Positions 44,200 through 53,481 of a stretch of DNA of 64,000 nt are shown piece by piece. Position 1 is the first letter of the stretch. Each line of letters begins with the position of its first letter. Location of the stretch: assembly GCF_044502415.1 (NCBI RefSeq), contig NZ_CP172402.1; one strand, given 5' to 3'. The stretch is from Haloimpatiens lingqiaonensis (GTDB taxonomy: Bacteria; Bacillota; Clostridia; Clostridiales; Clostridiaceae). Made by a program: the position numbers and the translations under genes. The notes under the pieces were generated by a model that saw only the letters and a list, made by a program, of their open reading frames with translations, was not told the DNA's origin and did no database searches.

Positions 44200-44739
44200 C
44201 TATTTACCAGTTTTACCTTCTTTACGTCTTATAACTTCGCCTTGGTACTTAATTCCTTTTCCCTTGTAAGGCTCTGGTTTTCTGTGTGATCTTATTACAG
44301 CAGCAATTTCTCCAACTAATTCTTTATCAATTCCTTTTACAACTATTTTAGTTGCTTCTGGAACTTCAAATTGAATTCCTTCAATAGCATCTATTTCAAC
44401 TGGATGTGAGAATCCAAGGTTAAGAACTAGTCCTTTACCTTTGGCTTGTGCTCTGTAACCAACACCTATTAATTCTAATGTTTTTTGATATCCTTCTGTT
44501 ACGCCAGTAACCATGTTGTTTATTAGAGCTCTTGTCAATCCATGAAGGGCTCTATGCTCCTTTTGTTCACTTGGTCTCTTCACAACAACAGAGTTATCTT
44601 CTATATTAATTAGCATATCTTTATGCATCTTTCTTGTTAATTCACCTTTTGGACCTTTAACAGTAACAACGTTGTCTGGTGTTACATCAACAGTTACACC
44701 ATTTGGAATAGCTACTGGAAGTCTTCCTATTCTTGACAT
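44200..44739 (-). CDS. rplF: 50S ribosomal protein L6
   Basis: 179 residues, MSRIGRLPVAIPNGV start, two L6 repeats, EPYKGKGIKYQGE near the end. Confidence 0.98.
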   Translation of the reverse strand: MSRIGRLPVAIPNGVTVDVTPDNVVTVKGPKGELTRKMHKDMLINIEDNSVVVKRPSEQKEHRALHGLTRALINNMVTGVTEGYQKTLELIGVGYRAQAKGKGLVLNLGFSHPVEIDAIEGIQFEVPEATKIVVKGIDKELVGEIAAVIRSHRKPEPYKGKGIKYQGEVIRRKEGKTGK

Positions 44740-44762
44740 AATCGCACCTCCTATTCATTAAA

Positions 44763-45161
44763 CTACCATATGTAGCAGATTACTTCTCCACCTACTGCTA
44801 ATTTTCTAGCTTCTTTATCAGTTACAATTCCTTTTGAAGTAGATATTATAGCCGTTCCTAAACCATTTAGAACTCTTGGTATTTCTTCGTGTCTGCAATA
44901 TACTCTTAAACCTGGTTTTGATATTCTCTTTAAACCAGTTATAACTCTCTCTTTGCTTGGTCCATATTTCATTGTTAATCTTAACATTGGAACAGAACCA
45001 TCAGTGTATTCCTCGACATTTTTTATATAACCTTCTTGAAGCAATATATTAACTATAGCTTTCTTTATATTTGATGAAGGTATCTCAACAACTTCATGTT
45101 TAACTATATTTGCATTTCTTATGCGTGTTAGCAAATCTGCGATAGGATCTGTCATTATCAT
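44763..45161 (-). CDS. rpsH: 30S ribosomal protein S8
   Basis: 132 residues, TDPIADLLTRIRNAN and the STSKGIVTDKEARK C-terminus. GGAGG is 8 bases before ATG 45161. In E. coli S8 regulates the spc operon; not evident here. Confidence 0.98.
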   Translation of the reverse strand: MIMTDPIADLLTRIRNANIVKHEVVEIPSSNIKKAIVNILLQEGYIKNVEEYTDGSVPMLRLTMKYGPSKERVITGLKRISKPGLRVYCRHEEIPRVLNGLGTAIISTSKGIVTDKEARKLAVGGEVICYIW

Positions 45162-45193
45162 TTATTTTGCCTCCTTTCGTGAACAGTTTTATA

Positions 45194-45379
45194 TTACCAG
45201 CTTGCTTTTTTACAGCCAGGGATTTGTCCTTTATAAGCTAATTCTCTAAAACAAATACGGCAAATTCCATATTTTTTTAGTACAGCGTGTGGTCTACCAC
45301 ATATTCTACATCTTGTATATGCTCTAGTTGAAAATTTTGGTTCTTTATTCCACTTTTCAATCATTGCTTTACGTGCCAC
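45194..45379 (-). CDS. rpsZ: 30S ribosomal protein S14, zinc-binding type
   Basis: Short 61-residue type Z form with CRICGRPH and CRICF zinc ligands, as in Gram-positive bacteria. Symbol rpsN is also used. Confidence 0.97.
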   Translation of the reverse strand: MARKAMIEKWNKEPKFSTRAYTRCRICGRPHAVLKKYGICRICFRELAYKGQIPGCKKASW

Positions 45380-45393
45380 TAGTTTTCCCTCCT

Positions 45394-45936
45394 TTATTGA
45401 GCAAATGGCATACCTAAGAATCTTAGCAATTCTCTAGCTTCTTCGTCTGTTTTTGCATCAGTAACGAATACTATATCCATTCCTCTAACTTTATCAACCT
45501 TATCATATTCAATTTCTGGGAATATTAATTGCTCTTTTATTCCAAGTGCATAGTTTCCTCTTCCATCAAATGATTTTGAAGAAACTCCTCTAAAGTCTCT
45601 AACTCTTGGTAATGCTACATTTATTAATTTATCAGCAAATTCATACATTTTTTCTCTTCTTAATGTAACTTTGCATCCTATAGGCATGTTTTGTCTTATT
45701 TTGAAGTTAGCAACTGAGTTTCTAGCTTTTGTAACTATTGGCTGTTGTCCTGTTATAAGTTTTAAATCTCCAATAGCAGCTTCCAAAACTTTAGGATTAT
45801 CCTTTGCTTCTCCAATTCCCATGTTTATTATTATTTTTTCTAATCTTGGTACTTCCATCACATTTTTATATCCGAACTTTTCCATTAATGCTGGAACTAC
45901 TTCTTTCATATATTTTTCTTGTAGTCTTGGATTCAT
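45394..45936 (-). CDS. rplE: 50S ribosomal protein L5
   Basis: 180 residues, MNPRLQEKYMKEVVPALMEKF start and RVRDFRGVS core; binds 5S rRNA and contacts S13. Confidence 0.98.
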   Translation of the reverse strand: MNPRLQEKYMKEVVPALMEKFGYKNVMEVPRLEKIIINMGIGEAKDNPKVLEAAIGDLKLITGQQPIVTKARNSVANFKIRQNMPIGCKVTLRREKMYEFADKLINVALPRVRDFRGVSSKSFDGRGNYALGIKEQLIFPEIEYDKVDKVRGMDIVFVTDAKTDEEARELLRFLGMPFAQ

Positions 45937-45958
45937 TAATTAGACCTCCTTTCGAATT

Positions 45959-46273
45959 CTAGAATGTTTCTCCACACTTTTTGCATACTCTTACTTTAGT
46001 TCCATCTTCTAATACTTTTTTGCTTATTCTTGTAACAGTGTTACATTTTGTGCAATATAGCATTACTTTTGAACTATATAATGGGGCTTCCTGTTGGATT
46101 ATTCCGCCTTGCATATTTTGTCTGTTTGGTTTTTGATGTTTTGTAACTATGTTAACGCCTTTAACTAATACTTTTCCAGTCTTAGGGTAAACTTTCAAAA
46201 CTTCACCTGTTTTTCCTTTGTCTTTACCTGAAATAACCATTACTGTGTCATTTCTTCTAACGTGTACCTTCAT
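45959..46273 (-). CDS. rplX: 50S ribosomal protein L24
   Basis: 104 residues with an N-terminal KOW domain (KGKTGEVLKVYPKTGKVLVKG) and an extra C-terminal four-Cys ribbon (CTKC and CKKCGETF) that would bind zinc, a variant found in some clostridia. Confidence 0.98.
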   Translation of the reverse strand: MKVHVRRNDTVMVISGKDKGKTGEVLKVYPKTGKVLVKGVNIVTKHQKPNRQNMQGGIIQQEAPLYSSKVMLYCTKCNTVTRISKKVLEDGTKVRVCKKCGETF

Positions 46274-46291
46274 CCGTAGCCACCTCCTTAA

Positions 46292-46660
46292 TTATAGAAC
46301 TTCTGGTGCTAGTGATAATATTTTGTTAAATTCTTTATCTCTTAGCTCCCTTGCTACTGGTCCAAATATACGAGTACCTCTTGGCATCTTATCGTCTTTT
46401 ATTACAACCGCTGCATTCTCATCAAATTTGATATATGTTCCATCGGCTCTTCTTACGCCTTTTTTAGATCTAACTATAACGGCTTTAACAACATCACCTT
46501 TTTTAACAACACCGCCTGGTGTTGCACTTTTAACGCTAGCAACTATTATATCACCGATGTTTCCCCATTTTCTCTTAGATCCACCTAACACTCTGATACA
46601 CATTATTTCCTTAGCTCCAGTGTTGTCAGCTACTTTTAATAATGTTTGCTGTTGTATCAT
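46292..46660 (-). CDS. rplN: 50S ribosomal protein L14
   Basis: 122 residues, MIQQQTLLKVADNTGAKEI start, RRADGTYIKFDENAAV core. Confidence 0.98.
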   Translation of the reverse strand: MIQQQTLLKVADNTGAKEIMCIRVLGGSKRKWGNIGDIIVASVKSATPGGVVKKGDVVKAVIVRSKKGVRRADGTYIKFDENAAVVIKDDKMPRGTRIFGPVARELRDKEFNKILSLAPEVL

Positions 46661-46686
46661 AGTAAGTACCTCCTTTCGTTAATACA

Positions 46687-46941
46687 CTATTTAGCTTTTT
46701 CAACTATTTGAACTAGTCTCCATCTCTTATCTTTAGATAGTGGTCTAGTTTCCATTATTTCTACTCTATCATTTATATTAGCTTCGTTATTTTCATCATG
46801 AGCCTTAAACTTAGTAGTTCTGTTTATTGTCTTTCCATATAGAGGATGACGAACTTTTGTTTCTACAGCAACTACAATAGTTTTATCCATTTTATCAGAT
46901 ACAACTCTACCTATTCTAGTTTTTCTGTTACTTCTTTCCAT
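46687..46941 (-). CDS. rpsQ: 30S ribosomal protein S17
   Basis: 84 residues, RKTRIGRVVSDKMDKTIVV core; OB-fold 16S rRNA binder. Confidence 0.98.
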   Translation of the reverse strand: MERSNRKTRIGRVVSDKMDKTIVVAVETKVRHPLYGKTINRTTKFKAHDENNEANINDRVEIMETRPLSKDKRWRLVQIVEKAK

Positions 46942-46965
46942 TTAGGCTAAACCTCCCTTCACAGT

Positions 46966-47178
46966 TTACTGTCTTACAGCCTTTAACTCTTCTTCTCTAA
47001 GGATGGTCTTGATTTGGGCTATTGACTTTTTGACTTGTCTTATTCTCATTGGATTTTCTAACTGCCCAGTAGCTAATTGGAATCTCAAGTTGAATAACTC
47101 AGCCTTTAAGTCCCCAATTTTAGCATTTAACTCTTGAGGAGTACTTTGTCTTAGCTCTTGTAATTCCTTAGCCTTCAT
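46966..47178 (-). CDS. rpmC: 50S ribosomal protein L29
   Basis: 70 residues, coiled-coil-like, MKAKELQELRQSTPQELNAK start. Overlaps rplP by 11 bases. Confidence 0.98.
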   Translation of the reverse strand: MKAKELQELRQSTPQELNAKIGDLKAELFNLRFQLATGQLENPMRIRQVKKSIAQIKTILREEELKAVRQ

Positions 47179-47611
47179 TTACTTCACCACCCATTTCTTC
47201 AAAATCTCTTCTTGTAACGAACTTACTCTTCACTGGTAATTTATGTGAAGCAAGTCTCATAGCTTCTCTTGCTACTTCTTCTGATACTCCAGATATTTCG
47301 AATAGCACTCTACCTGGTTTTACTACTGCTACCCAATGTTCTGGTGAACCTTTACCAGAACCCATACGAGTTTCTGCTGGTTTCTCTGTTACAGGCTTAT
47401 CTGGGAATATTTTAATCCAAACTTTTCCGCCTCTTTTAACGTATCTATTTATTGCAATTCTGGCAGCTTCTATTTGGTTGTTTGTTATCCAACCACATTC
47501 AGTTGCTTGAATACCGAAATCACCATATGCTATGAAATTACCTCTTGTTGCCTTACCTTTCATTCTACCGCGTTGTACTTTACGGTGTTTAACTTTTTTA
47601 GGCATTAACAT
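47168..47611 (-). CDS. rplP: 50S ribosomal protein L16
   Basis: 147 residues, PKKVKHRKVQRGRMKGKA start, MGSGKGSPEHWVAVVKPGR near the P-site tRNA contact. Start may be at the third codon. Confidence 0.98.
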   Translation of the reverse strand: MLMPKKVKHRKVQRGRMKGKATRGNFIAYGDFGIQATECGWITNNQIEAARIAINRYVKRGGKVWIKIFPDKPVTEKPAETRMGSGKGSPEHWVAVVKPGRVLFEISGVSEEVAREAMRLASHKLPVKSKFVTRRDFEEMGGEVNEG

Positions 47612-47644
47612 AACTTATTCCTCCTTCCTTGAACACAAAATTTT

Positions 47645-48310
47645 CTATGCTTCAGTTTCTTCCTTATTTACTTTTTTTGTTGGAAGAATTTCTCCTTTAT
47701 ATGTCCAAACTTTTACACCAATTTTTCCATATATTGTATCCGCTTCAGCGAATCCGTAATCTATATCTGCTCTTAATGTTTGTAGTGGAATTGTTCCTTC
47801 ATGATATTGCTCAGTTCTTGCTATTTCAGCACCACCAAGTCTTCCTGCACAAGCAGTCTTGATACCTTTTATTCCAGACTTCATAGCTCTTTGTATTGAT
47901 TGCTTCATAGCTCTTCTGAAAGATATTCTCTTTTCTAATTGTAAAGCTATATTTTCAGCAACTAATTGAGCATCAGCTTCTGGCTTTTTAACTTCGATTA
48001 TGTTTATTAATATGTTTTTGTTGCCAACTATTGATTTTAACTCTGCTTTAAGAGTTTCAATTCCTTGGCCACCTTTTCCTATAACCATTCCTGGCTTAGC
48101 AGTTTGTATGTTGATTTTAACTCTCTTTGCTGCTCTTTCAATTTCTATTTTTGAAACACCAGCTGTATAAAGCTTTTGTTTAACAAATTCTCTTATTTGG
48201 TTATCTTCTATTAGGTTATCAGCGAAGTCTCTATCATTAGCATACCATTTTGCATCCCAATCTTTGATAACTCCCACTCTCAAACCATGTGGATTTACCT
48301 TTTGACCCAA
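47645..48310 (-). CDS. rpsC: 30S ribosomal protein S3
   Basis: 221 residues: KH domain (VIGKGGQGIETLK) and C-terminal S3 domain (AGRLGGAEIARTE). Confidence 0.98.
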   Translation of the reverse strand: MGQKVNPHGLRVGVIKDWDAKWYANDRDFADNLIEDNQIREFVKQKLYTAGVSKIEIERAAKRVKINIQTAKPGMVIGKGGQGIETLKAELKSIVGNKNILINIIEVKKPEADAQLVAENIALQLEKRISFRRAMKQSIQRAMKSGIKGIKTACAGRLGGAEIARTEQYHEGTIPLQTLRADIDYGFAEADTIYGKIGVKVWTYKGEILPTKKVNKEETEA

Positions 48311-48323
48311 TCTACGTCCCTCC

Positions 48324-48659
48324 TTACGCTCTTTCTTTAACCACTAATGTTATATGGCTAGTTCTCTTTAATATTCTGTATGCTCTACCTTGAGCACGTG
48401 GTCTGAATCTTTTTAAAGTTGGTCCTTGATTAGCATAGGCCTCTGCTACATATAATCTATTTTTATCCAAATCGTAATTATTTTCTGCATTAGCAACAGC
48501 TGATTTTAAAACCTTGCCTATAACGTCTGCTCCTCTTTTTGGAGTATATTTTAATATTGCAAAAGCTTCATTAACATCTTTACCTCTTATTAAGTCAAGT
48601 ACTACTGCAACTTTTGTTGAAGACATTCTCACGTAACAAGCTTTAGCTCTAGCTTCCAT
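48324..48659 (-). CDS. rplV: 50S ribosomal protein L22
   Basis: 111 residues, with the beta-hairpin tip RFRPRAQGRAYRILKRTSHI that lines the exit tunnel and is the macrolide-resistance hotspot; the wild-type pattern is intact. Confidence 0.98.
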   Translation of the reverse strand: MEARAKACYVRMSSTKVAVVLDLIRGKDVNEAFAILKYTPKRGADVIGKVLKSAVANAENNYDLDKNRLYVAEAYANQGPTLKRFRPRAQGRAYRILKRTSHITLVVKERA

Positions 48660-48683
48660 TACTATTACCTCCTTCCCCAGTCA

Positions 48684-48965
48684 CTATCTTACGCCTGATT
48701 TTTTCTCAGTGTTTTTATGACCTTTAAATGTTCTAGTTAAAACAAACTCACCTAATTTATGTCCAACCATATCTTCTGTTAAATACACAGGCACGTGTTT
48801 TCTTCCATCGTGTACTGCTATTGTGTGGCCTACCATTTGAGGGAATATTGTTGAACTTCTTGACCAAGTTTTAATAACCTTTTTCTCTCCATTTTTGTTC
48901 ATTTCGTTAATTCTTTTTAAAAGTATCTCGTCAATGTAAGGTCCTTTTTTGATTGATCTGCTCAC
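48684..48965 (-). CDS. rpsS: 30S ribosomal protein S19
   Basis: 93 residues, MSRSIKKGPYIDEILLKRI start, HNGRKHVPV-type core (VHDGRKHVPVYL). Confidence 0.98.
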   Translation of the reverse strand: MSRSIKKGPYIDEILLKRINEMNKNGEKKVIKTWSRSSTIFPQMVGHTIAVHDGRKHVPVYLTEDMVGHKLGEFVLTRTFKGHKNTEKKSGVR

Positions 48966-49029
48966 TTGTATTGGCCTCCTTTCATACAGTTCATTGGCAA
49001 ACTAGGAAGAGAATTTTAAATTCTCTCCA

Positions 49030-49860
49030 CTATTTTCTTTTCTTTATTATTAATCTATCAGAATACTTCTTAGTTTTTCTTGTCTTATATCCAAGAGCTG
49101 GTTTACCCCATGGAGTAAGTGGACTTGGATGACCTATAGGAGACTTACCTTCTCCACCACCATGTGGGTGGTCGTTAGGGTTCATTACAGAACCTCTTAC
49201 TGTTGGTCTGATTCCCATATGTCTCTTTCTTCCGGCTTTACCTATGTTAACAAGTTCGTGTGATAAGTTAGAAACTGTTCCTATTGTAGCTCTACATTCT
49301 ATTCTAACATATCTCATCTCACCACTTGGTAATCTCAATGTAGCGTAACCGCCTTCTTTAGCCATTAATTGTGCTGAAGAACCAGCAGCTCTTACTAACT
49401 GAGCGCCTTTACCTTTAGCTAATTCAACATTGTGAATTACAGTACCTACTGGAATGTTCTTTAATGGAAGAGCATTTCCAACTTTAATATCTGCTTCTGC
49501 GCCAGACATAATTACGTCTCCAACTTTTAATCCTACTGGAGCGATTATGTATCTCTTTTCACCATCAGCATATACAACTAAAGCTATGTATGCTGATCTA
49601 TTTGGATCATATTCTATTGTAGCAACAGTTGCTGGTACATTATCTTTAGTTCTTTTAAAATCTATTATTCTATATTTTTTCTTAGCTCCGCCGCCTCTAT
49701 GACGAACAGTTATTTTTCCTTGACCGTTTCTACCCGCATTTTTCTTTCCTAGAGAAACAAGAAGTGACTTTTCTGGCTTATCAGTTGTTATTTCTTCAAA
49801 AGTAGCCATAGTCATTTGTCTTCTAGAAGGAGTAGTAGGTCTAAAACCCTTAACTGGCAT
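49030..49860 (-). CDS. rplB: 50S ribosomal protein L2
   Basis: 276 residues, MPVKGFRPTTPSRRQMT start; conserved His in RGSVMNPNDHPHGGGEG needed for peptidyl-transferase assembly. Confidence 0.98.
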   Translation of the reverse strand: MPVKGFRPTTPSRRQMTMATFEEITTDKPEKSLLVSLGKKNAGRNGQGKITVRHRGGGAKKKYRIIDFKRTKDNVPATVATIEYDPNRSAYIALVVYADGEKRYIIAPVGLKVGDVIMSGAEADIKVGNALPLKNIPVGTVIHNVELAKGKGAQLVRAAGSSAQLMAKEGGYATLRLPSGEMRYVRIECRATIGTVSNLSHELVNIGKAGRKRHMGIRPTVRGSVMNPNDHPHGGGEGKSPIGHPSPLTPWGKPALGYKTRKTKKYSDRLIIKKRK

Positions 49861-49925
49861 TTGATTTCCCTCCTTGCACTAGCTTTTCTGGCTCTCACCA
49901 ATAATTGCTTTATTATAGTTTAAAA

Positions 49926-50219
49926 CTACATTCCCTCGAAGAATTCTATTGACTTACTGTCTTCAGTTAATGTAACAATAGCTTTCTTGTAGTCTGGTCT
50001 TTTTCCAAAGTGAACTCCTACTCTCTTTGGTTTTCCCATTATGTTTGCAGTTTTAATTTCTAGCACTTTAACACCAAAAACTTCTTCTACTGCTGCTTTT
50101 ATTTGGTATTTGTTTGCATTTTTATCTACTATAAAGGTGTATTTCTTGTCAGCCATATCAGCCATACTTTTTTCAGTTACAACTGGTCTTCTTATTATAT
50201 CATGGCTTGTTAATTTCAT
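49926..50219 (-). CDS. rplW: 50S ribosomal protein L23
   Basis: 97 residues, DIIRRPVVTEKSM start. The start and the rplD stop share bases at 50219. Docks trigger factor and SRP at the tunnel exit. Confidence 0.98.
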   Translation of the reverse strand: MKLTSHDIIRRPVVTEKSMADMADKKYTFIVDKNANKYQIKAAVEEVFGVKVLEIKTANIMGKPKRVGVHFGKRPDYKKAIVTLTEDSKSIEFFEGM

Positions 50220-50839
50220 TATGCATACACCTCCTCAATTTTAGCAACCGCTTCTTTAGTTACTAATAGTCTCTCATATCTTAATAAATCATAAACATTT
50301 AAGTTGTTTACAGGTAACACTGCTACCCCTTCAATATTTCTAGCTGATTTATATACATTTTCATCTTTTTCAGCCACAACTATTAATGTTTTCTTAGTTT
50401 CGAATGCATTTAGTACTTTTACCATTTCTTTAGTTTTTGGAGCTTCCATTTGTAAGCTTTCTAAAACTAATATGTTCTCATCTGCAACCTTTGAAGAAAG
50501 AGCAGATTTAAGAGCTAATCTCTTAACTTTCTTTGGAACATCTTTGCTGTAATCTCTTGGCTTTGGTGCAAAAACAACACCACCGTGAATCCATTGTGGA
50601 GCTCTTATTGATCCTTGTCTAGCTCTTCCTGTTCCTTTTTGTCTCCATGGCTTTATTCCGCCACCTGAAACCTCAGCTCTTGTTTTAGCTGATTGAGTTC
50701 CTTGTCTTTTATTAGCAAGTTGTGCTACTACAACTTGATGCATAACTTCTTTATTTACTTCGATACCGAACACGTTAGCTGCTAATTCAATATCACCAAC
50801 TTTTTGTCCTTCTCTATTAAATAATCCTACTGTAGGCAT
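50219..50839 (-). CDS. rplD: 50S ribosomal protein L4
   Basis: 206 residues, MPTVGLFNREGQKVGDIEL start, loop KPWRQKGTGRARQGSIRAP that reaches the tunnel. L4 regulates the S10 operon in E. coli; a clostridial leader lies upstream of rpsJ. Confidence 0.98.
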   Translation of the reverse strand: MPTVGLFNREGQKVGDIELAANVFGIEVNKEVMHQVVVAQLANKRQGTQSAKTRAEVSGGGIKPWRQKGTGRARQGSIRAPQWIHGGVVFAPKPRDYSKDVPKKVKRLALKSALSSKVADENILVLESLQMEAPKTKEMVKVLNAFETKKTLIVVAEKDENVYKSARNIEGVAVLPVNNLNVYDLLRYERLLVTKEAVAKIEEVYA

Positions 50840-50867
50840 TCTAATTCCTCCTTTCCTTTAGAACTGC

Positions 50868-51500
50868 TTATTTAACTTTTATTGTATCTCTTAATAATAC
50901 TAATCCTTTGTTTGGTCCTGGTATTCCGCCTTTTATTAATATTACATTGTTTTCTGGCATTACTTTTACTACCTCAAGATTTAACACTGTAACATTTTCG
51001 CTTCCCATATGACCAGGCATTTTCTTATTCTTAAATGTTCTTGATGGATAAGAAGATGCTCCCATTGAACCAACTGCTCTATGATATTTAGAACCGTGAC
51101 TCATTGGTCCTCTGTGGAAATTCCATCTCTTAATTGTACCTTGGAATCCCTTACCTTTAGAAACTCCTGATACATCTATTTTATCTCCAACATTGAATAT
51201 ATCTGCTTTTATTTCTGCTCCAATTTCATATGCAGCTGTGTCTTCTAATCTAAATTCTTTAATAAATCTTTTTAAAGAAACGTTAGCTTTTGCAAATTGT
51301 CCTTTAACAGGTTTATTAACCAATTTTTCTCTTATATCTTCAAATCCAACTTGAATTGCTTCATATCCATCTTTTTCTACAGTTTTCTTTTGAAGAACAA
51401 CACAAGGTCCTGCTTGAACCACTGTTACTGGTATTACAGCACCGTTTTCTGCAAATATTTGAGTCATACCTAATTTTCTACCTAATATTGCTTTTTTCAT
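50868..51500 (-). CDS. rplC: 50S ribosomal protein L3
   Basis: 210 residues, MKKAILGRKLGMTQIFAENG start, FHRGPMSHGSKYHRAVGSMG near the peptidyl-transferase centre. The 75-base spacer to rpsJ contains two small hairpins (GATCAC..GTGATC and GTAATAGAGGTCTATTAC). Confidence 0.98.
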   Translation of the reverse strand: MKKAILGRKLGMTQIFAENGAVIPVTVVQAGPCVVLQKKTVEKDGYEAIQVGFEDIREKLVNKPVKGQFAKANVSLKRFIKEFRLEDTAAYEIGAEIKADIFNVGDKIDVSGVSKGKGFQGTIKRWNFHRGPMSHGSKYHRAVGSMGASSYPSRTFKNKKMPGHMGSENVTVLNLEVVKVMPENNVILIKGGIPGPNKGLVLLRDTIKVK

Positions 51501-51575
51501 TAATTACACCTCCTCAACTAATTAGCGGATCACATAAGTGATCATAACAGTTCGTAATAGACCTCTATTACTAAA

Positions 51576-51884
51576 TTATAGTTTTATTTCGATATCAACA
51601 CCAGCTGGTAAATCTAATTTCATTAAAGAATCTACTGTTTTTGGTGAAGGACTTATTATGTCTATTAATCTTTTATGAGTTCTTATTTCAAACTGCTCTC
51701 TTGAATCTTTGTATTTATGTGGAGCTCTTAATATTGTTACAACATCTTTTTCTGTTGGTAGAGGTACTGGACCTGCTACTCTAGCTCCTGTAGCCTTTGC
51801 AGTTTCTACTATTTTTTCTGCTGATTGATCTAAAATATTGTGATCAAAAGCTTTAAGTCTGATTCTTATTTTTTGTTTTGCCAT
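51576..51884 (-). CDS. rpsJ: 30S ribosomal protein S10
   Basis: 102 residues, KIRIRLKAFDHNILDQSAEKIVE-type start, with the wild-type KYKDSREQFEIRTHKRLIDI loop. First gene of the S10 operon; also acts in NusB-linked antitermination. Confidence 0.98.
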   Translation of the reverse strand: MAKQKIRIRLKAFDHNILDQSAEKIVETAKATGARVAGPVPLPTEKDVVTILRAPHKYKDSREQFEIRTHKRLIDIISPSPKTVDSLMKLDLPAGVDIEIKL

Positions 51885-51894
51885 TTTCTTTCCC

Positions 51895-52085
51895 TCCTTT
51901 TCATCGCACGCTTTACTTCTTTACGTACAACAGCGGATACTCTGTAAACTGTTCCGGGTGTTTCATGTTACTCCAGAAAACAAATAAACAGACCTTCCGT
52001 CGCCCGATTCTTGATCGAACTTACATGACGAGAATTCCCCGGAAGTTCGGCAACCTCTCACCACATTGCTGTTACACATTACAAC
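51895..52085 (-). ncRNA. putative S10-operon leader RNA
   Basis: Nearly 200 bases between the promoter and rpsJ are GC-richer than neighbouring spacers and fold: CTTCCG/CGGAAG (52040-52045 with 51994-51999) encloses a CGAT..ATCG hairpin, and other stems follow. Its place matches ribosomal-protein leaders that bind an operon product. Ligand not known. The rest of the 337-bp gap 51885-52221 is the promoter and the tuf terminator. Confidence 0.55.
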
Positions 52086-52091
52086 TCTTAC

Positions 52092-52120
52092 AGTATACAC
52101 TAATTTTTTTAATTTGACAA
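52092..52120 (-). promoter_or_regulatory. promoter of the S10-spc-alpha operon
   Basis: Minus strand TTGTCA (52115-52120), 17 bases, TATACT (52092-52097), with A-rich DNA between and upstream. Confidence 0.88.
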
Positions 52121-52149
52121 GTATTTTTTATTCATAATTTAAACATAAA

Positions 52150-52172
52150 GGAGAAGATATAAATTCTTCTCC
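52150..52172 (-). terminator. terminator after tuf
   Basis: GGAGAAGA (52150-52157) pairs with TCTTCTCC (52165-52172); T-rich but interrupted tail on the minus strand. Ends the str operon just before the S10 promoter. Confidence 0.65.
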
Positions 52173-52221
52173 CATGTAAAACTTTTAATTAAAAGTCAAT
52201 TGAGTTAACTTAAAATATTAA

Positions 52222-53415
52222 TTATTCAACTATAGAAGTAACAACTCCTGAACCTACAGTTCTTCCGCCTTCTCTTATAGCGAATCTTAATCCTTCTTCC
52301 ATAGCTACTTGTGTTATTAATTCAACATTCATGTCGATGTGGTCTCCTGGCATAACCATTTCTACTCCTTCTGGTAATGCGATTGAACCTGTAACGTCTG
52401 TTGTTCTGAAGTAGAATTGTGGTCTGTATCCGTTAAAGAATGGTGTATGTCTTCCACCTTCTTCTTTCTTTAATACGTATACTTGGCCTACGAATTTCTT
52501 ATGAGGATGTACTGATCCTGGTTTTGCTAGTACTTGACCTCTTTCGATTTCTGTTCTTTGGATACCTCTTAGTAATGCTCCGATGTTATCTCCTGCCATT
52601 GCTTCATCTAGTAACTTTCTGAACATTTCTACTCCTGTTACTACTACTTTTCTCTTATCTTCACTTAATCCTACAAGTTCTACTTCGTCGCCTACGTGTA
52701 GTATTCCTCTTTCAACTCTTCCTGTTGCAACTGTTCCTCTTCCTGTGATTGTGAATACATCTTCTACTGGCATTAAGAACTCTTTGTCTGTTGCTCTTTC
52801 TGGTGTTGGTATATATTCATCTACTGCTGCCATTAATTCATGGATGCATGCTGTTTTTCCTTCATCATCTGCATTTTGTAATGCTTCTAATGCTGATCCT
52901 GTTATTACTGGACATCCGTCTCCGTCAAATCCATACTCACTTAGTAATTCTCTTACTTCCATTTCTACTAATTCTAATAACTCTGGATCGTCTACCATAT
53001 CTGCTTTGTTTAAGAATACTACTATGTGGTTAACTCCAACTCTTGATGCTAATAGTATGTGTTCTCTTGTTTGTGGCATTGGACCATCTGCTGCACTTAC
53101 AACTAGGATTGCTCCATCCATTTGTGCTGCTCCTGTTATCATGTTCTTTACATAGTCAGCGTGGCCTGGGCAGTCAACGTGTGCATAGTGTCTGTTCTCT
53201 GTTTCGTATTCTACGTGTGCTGTGTTGATTGTGATTCCTCTTTCTTTTTCTTCTGGTGCTTTATCTATTTCGTCATATTTTGTTGCTTCTGCGTTTCCTA
53301 ATTTTGATAATACTGTTGTGATTGCTGCTGTTAATGTTGTCTTACCGTGGTCTACGTGACCTATTGTTCCTATATTTACGTGTGGTTTACTTCTTTCAAA
53401 TTTTGATTTTGCCAT
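52222..53415 (-). CDS. tuf: elongation factor Tu
   Basis: 397 residues; G1 GHVDHGKTT, G3 DCPGHADYV, G4 NKADM. Delivers aminoacyl-tRNA. Downstream of fusA in the standard str order. One copy in this window; a second copy elsewhere is common in clostridia. Confidence 0.99.
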   Translation of the reverse strand: MAKSKFERSKPHVNIGTIGHVDHGKTTLTAAITTVLSKLGNAEATKYDEIDKAPEEKERGITINTAHVEYETENRHYAHVDCPGHADYVKNMITGAAQMDGAILVVSAADGPMPQTREHILLASRVGVNHIVVFLNKADMVDDPELLELVEMEVRELLSEYGFDGDGCPVITGSALEALQNADDEGKTACIHELMAAVDEYIPTPERATDKEFLMPVEDVFTITGRGTVATGRVERGILHVGDEVELVGLSEDKRKVVVTGVEMFRKLLDEAMAGDNIGALLRGIQRTEIERGQVLAKPGSVHPHKKFVGQVYVLKKEEGGRHTPFFNGYRPQFYFRTTDVTGSIALPEGVEMVMPGDHIDMNVELITQVAMEEGLRFAIREGGRTVGSGVVTSIVE

Positions 53416-53481
53416 TGTTCTTCCTCCTTACAATAAATAAATTAATCATTTATCTTTAAGCTATTTTTTTAACTAAAAATA

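Noticed and set aside
52440..53228. Long plus-strand frames opposite tuf, including one of 190 residues
   Set aside because: Antisense shadows of a highly biased gene; no start signal and low-complexity Leu/Ser-rich translation.
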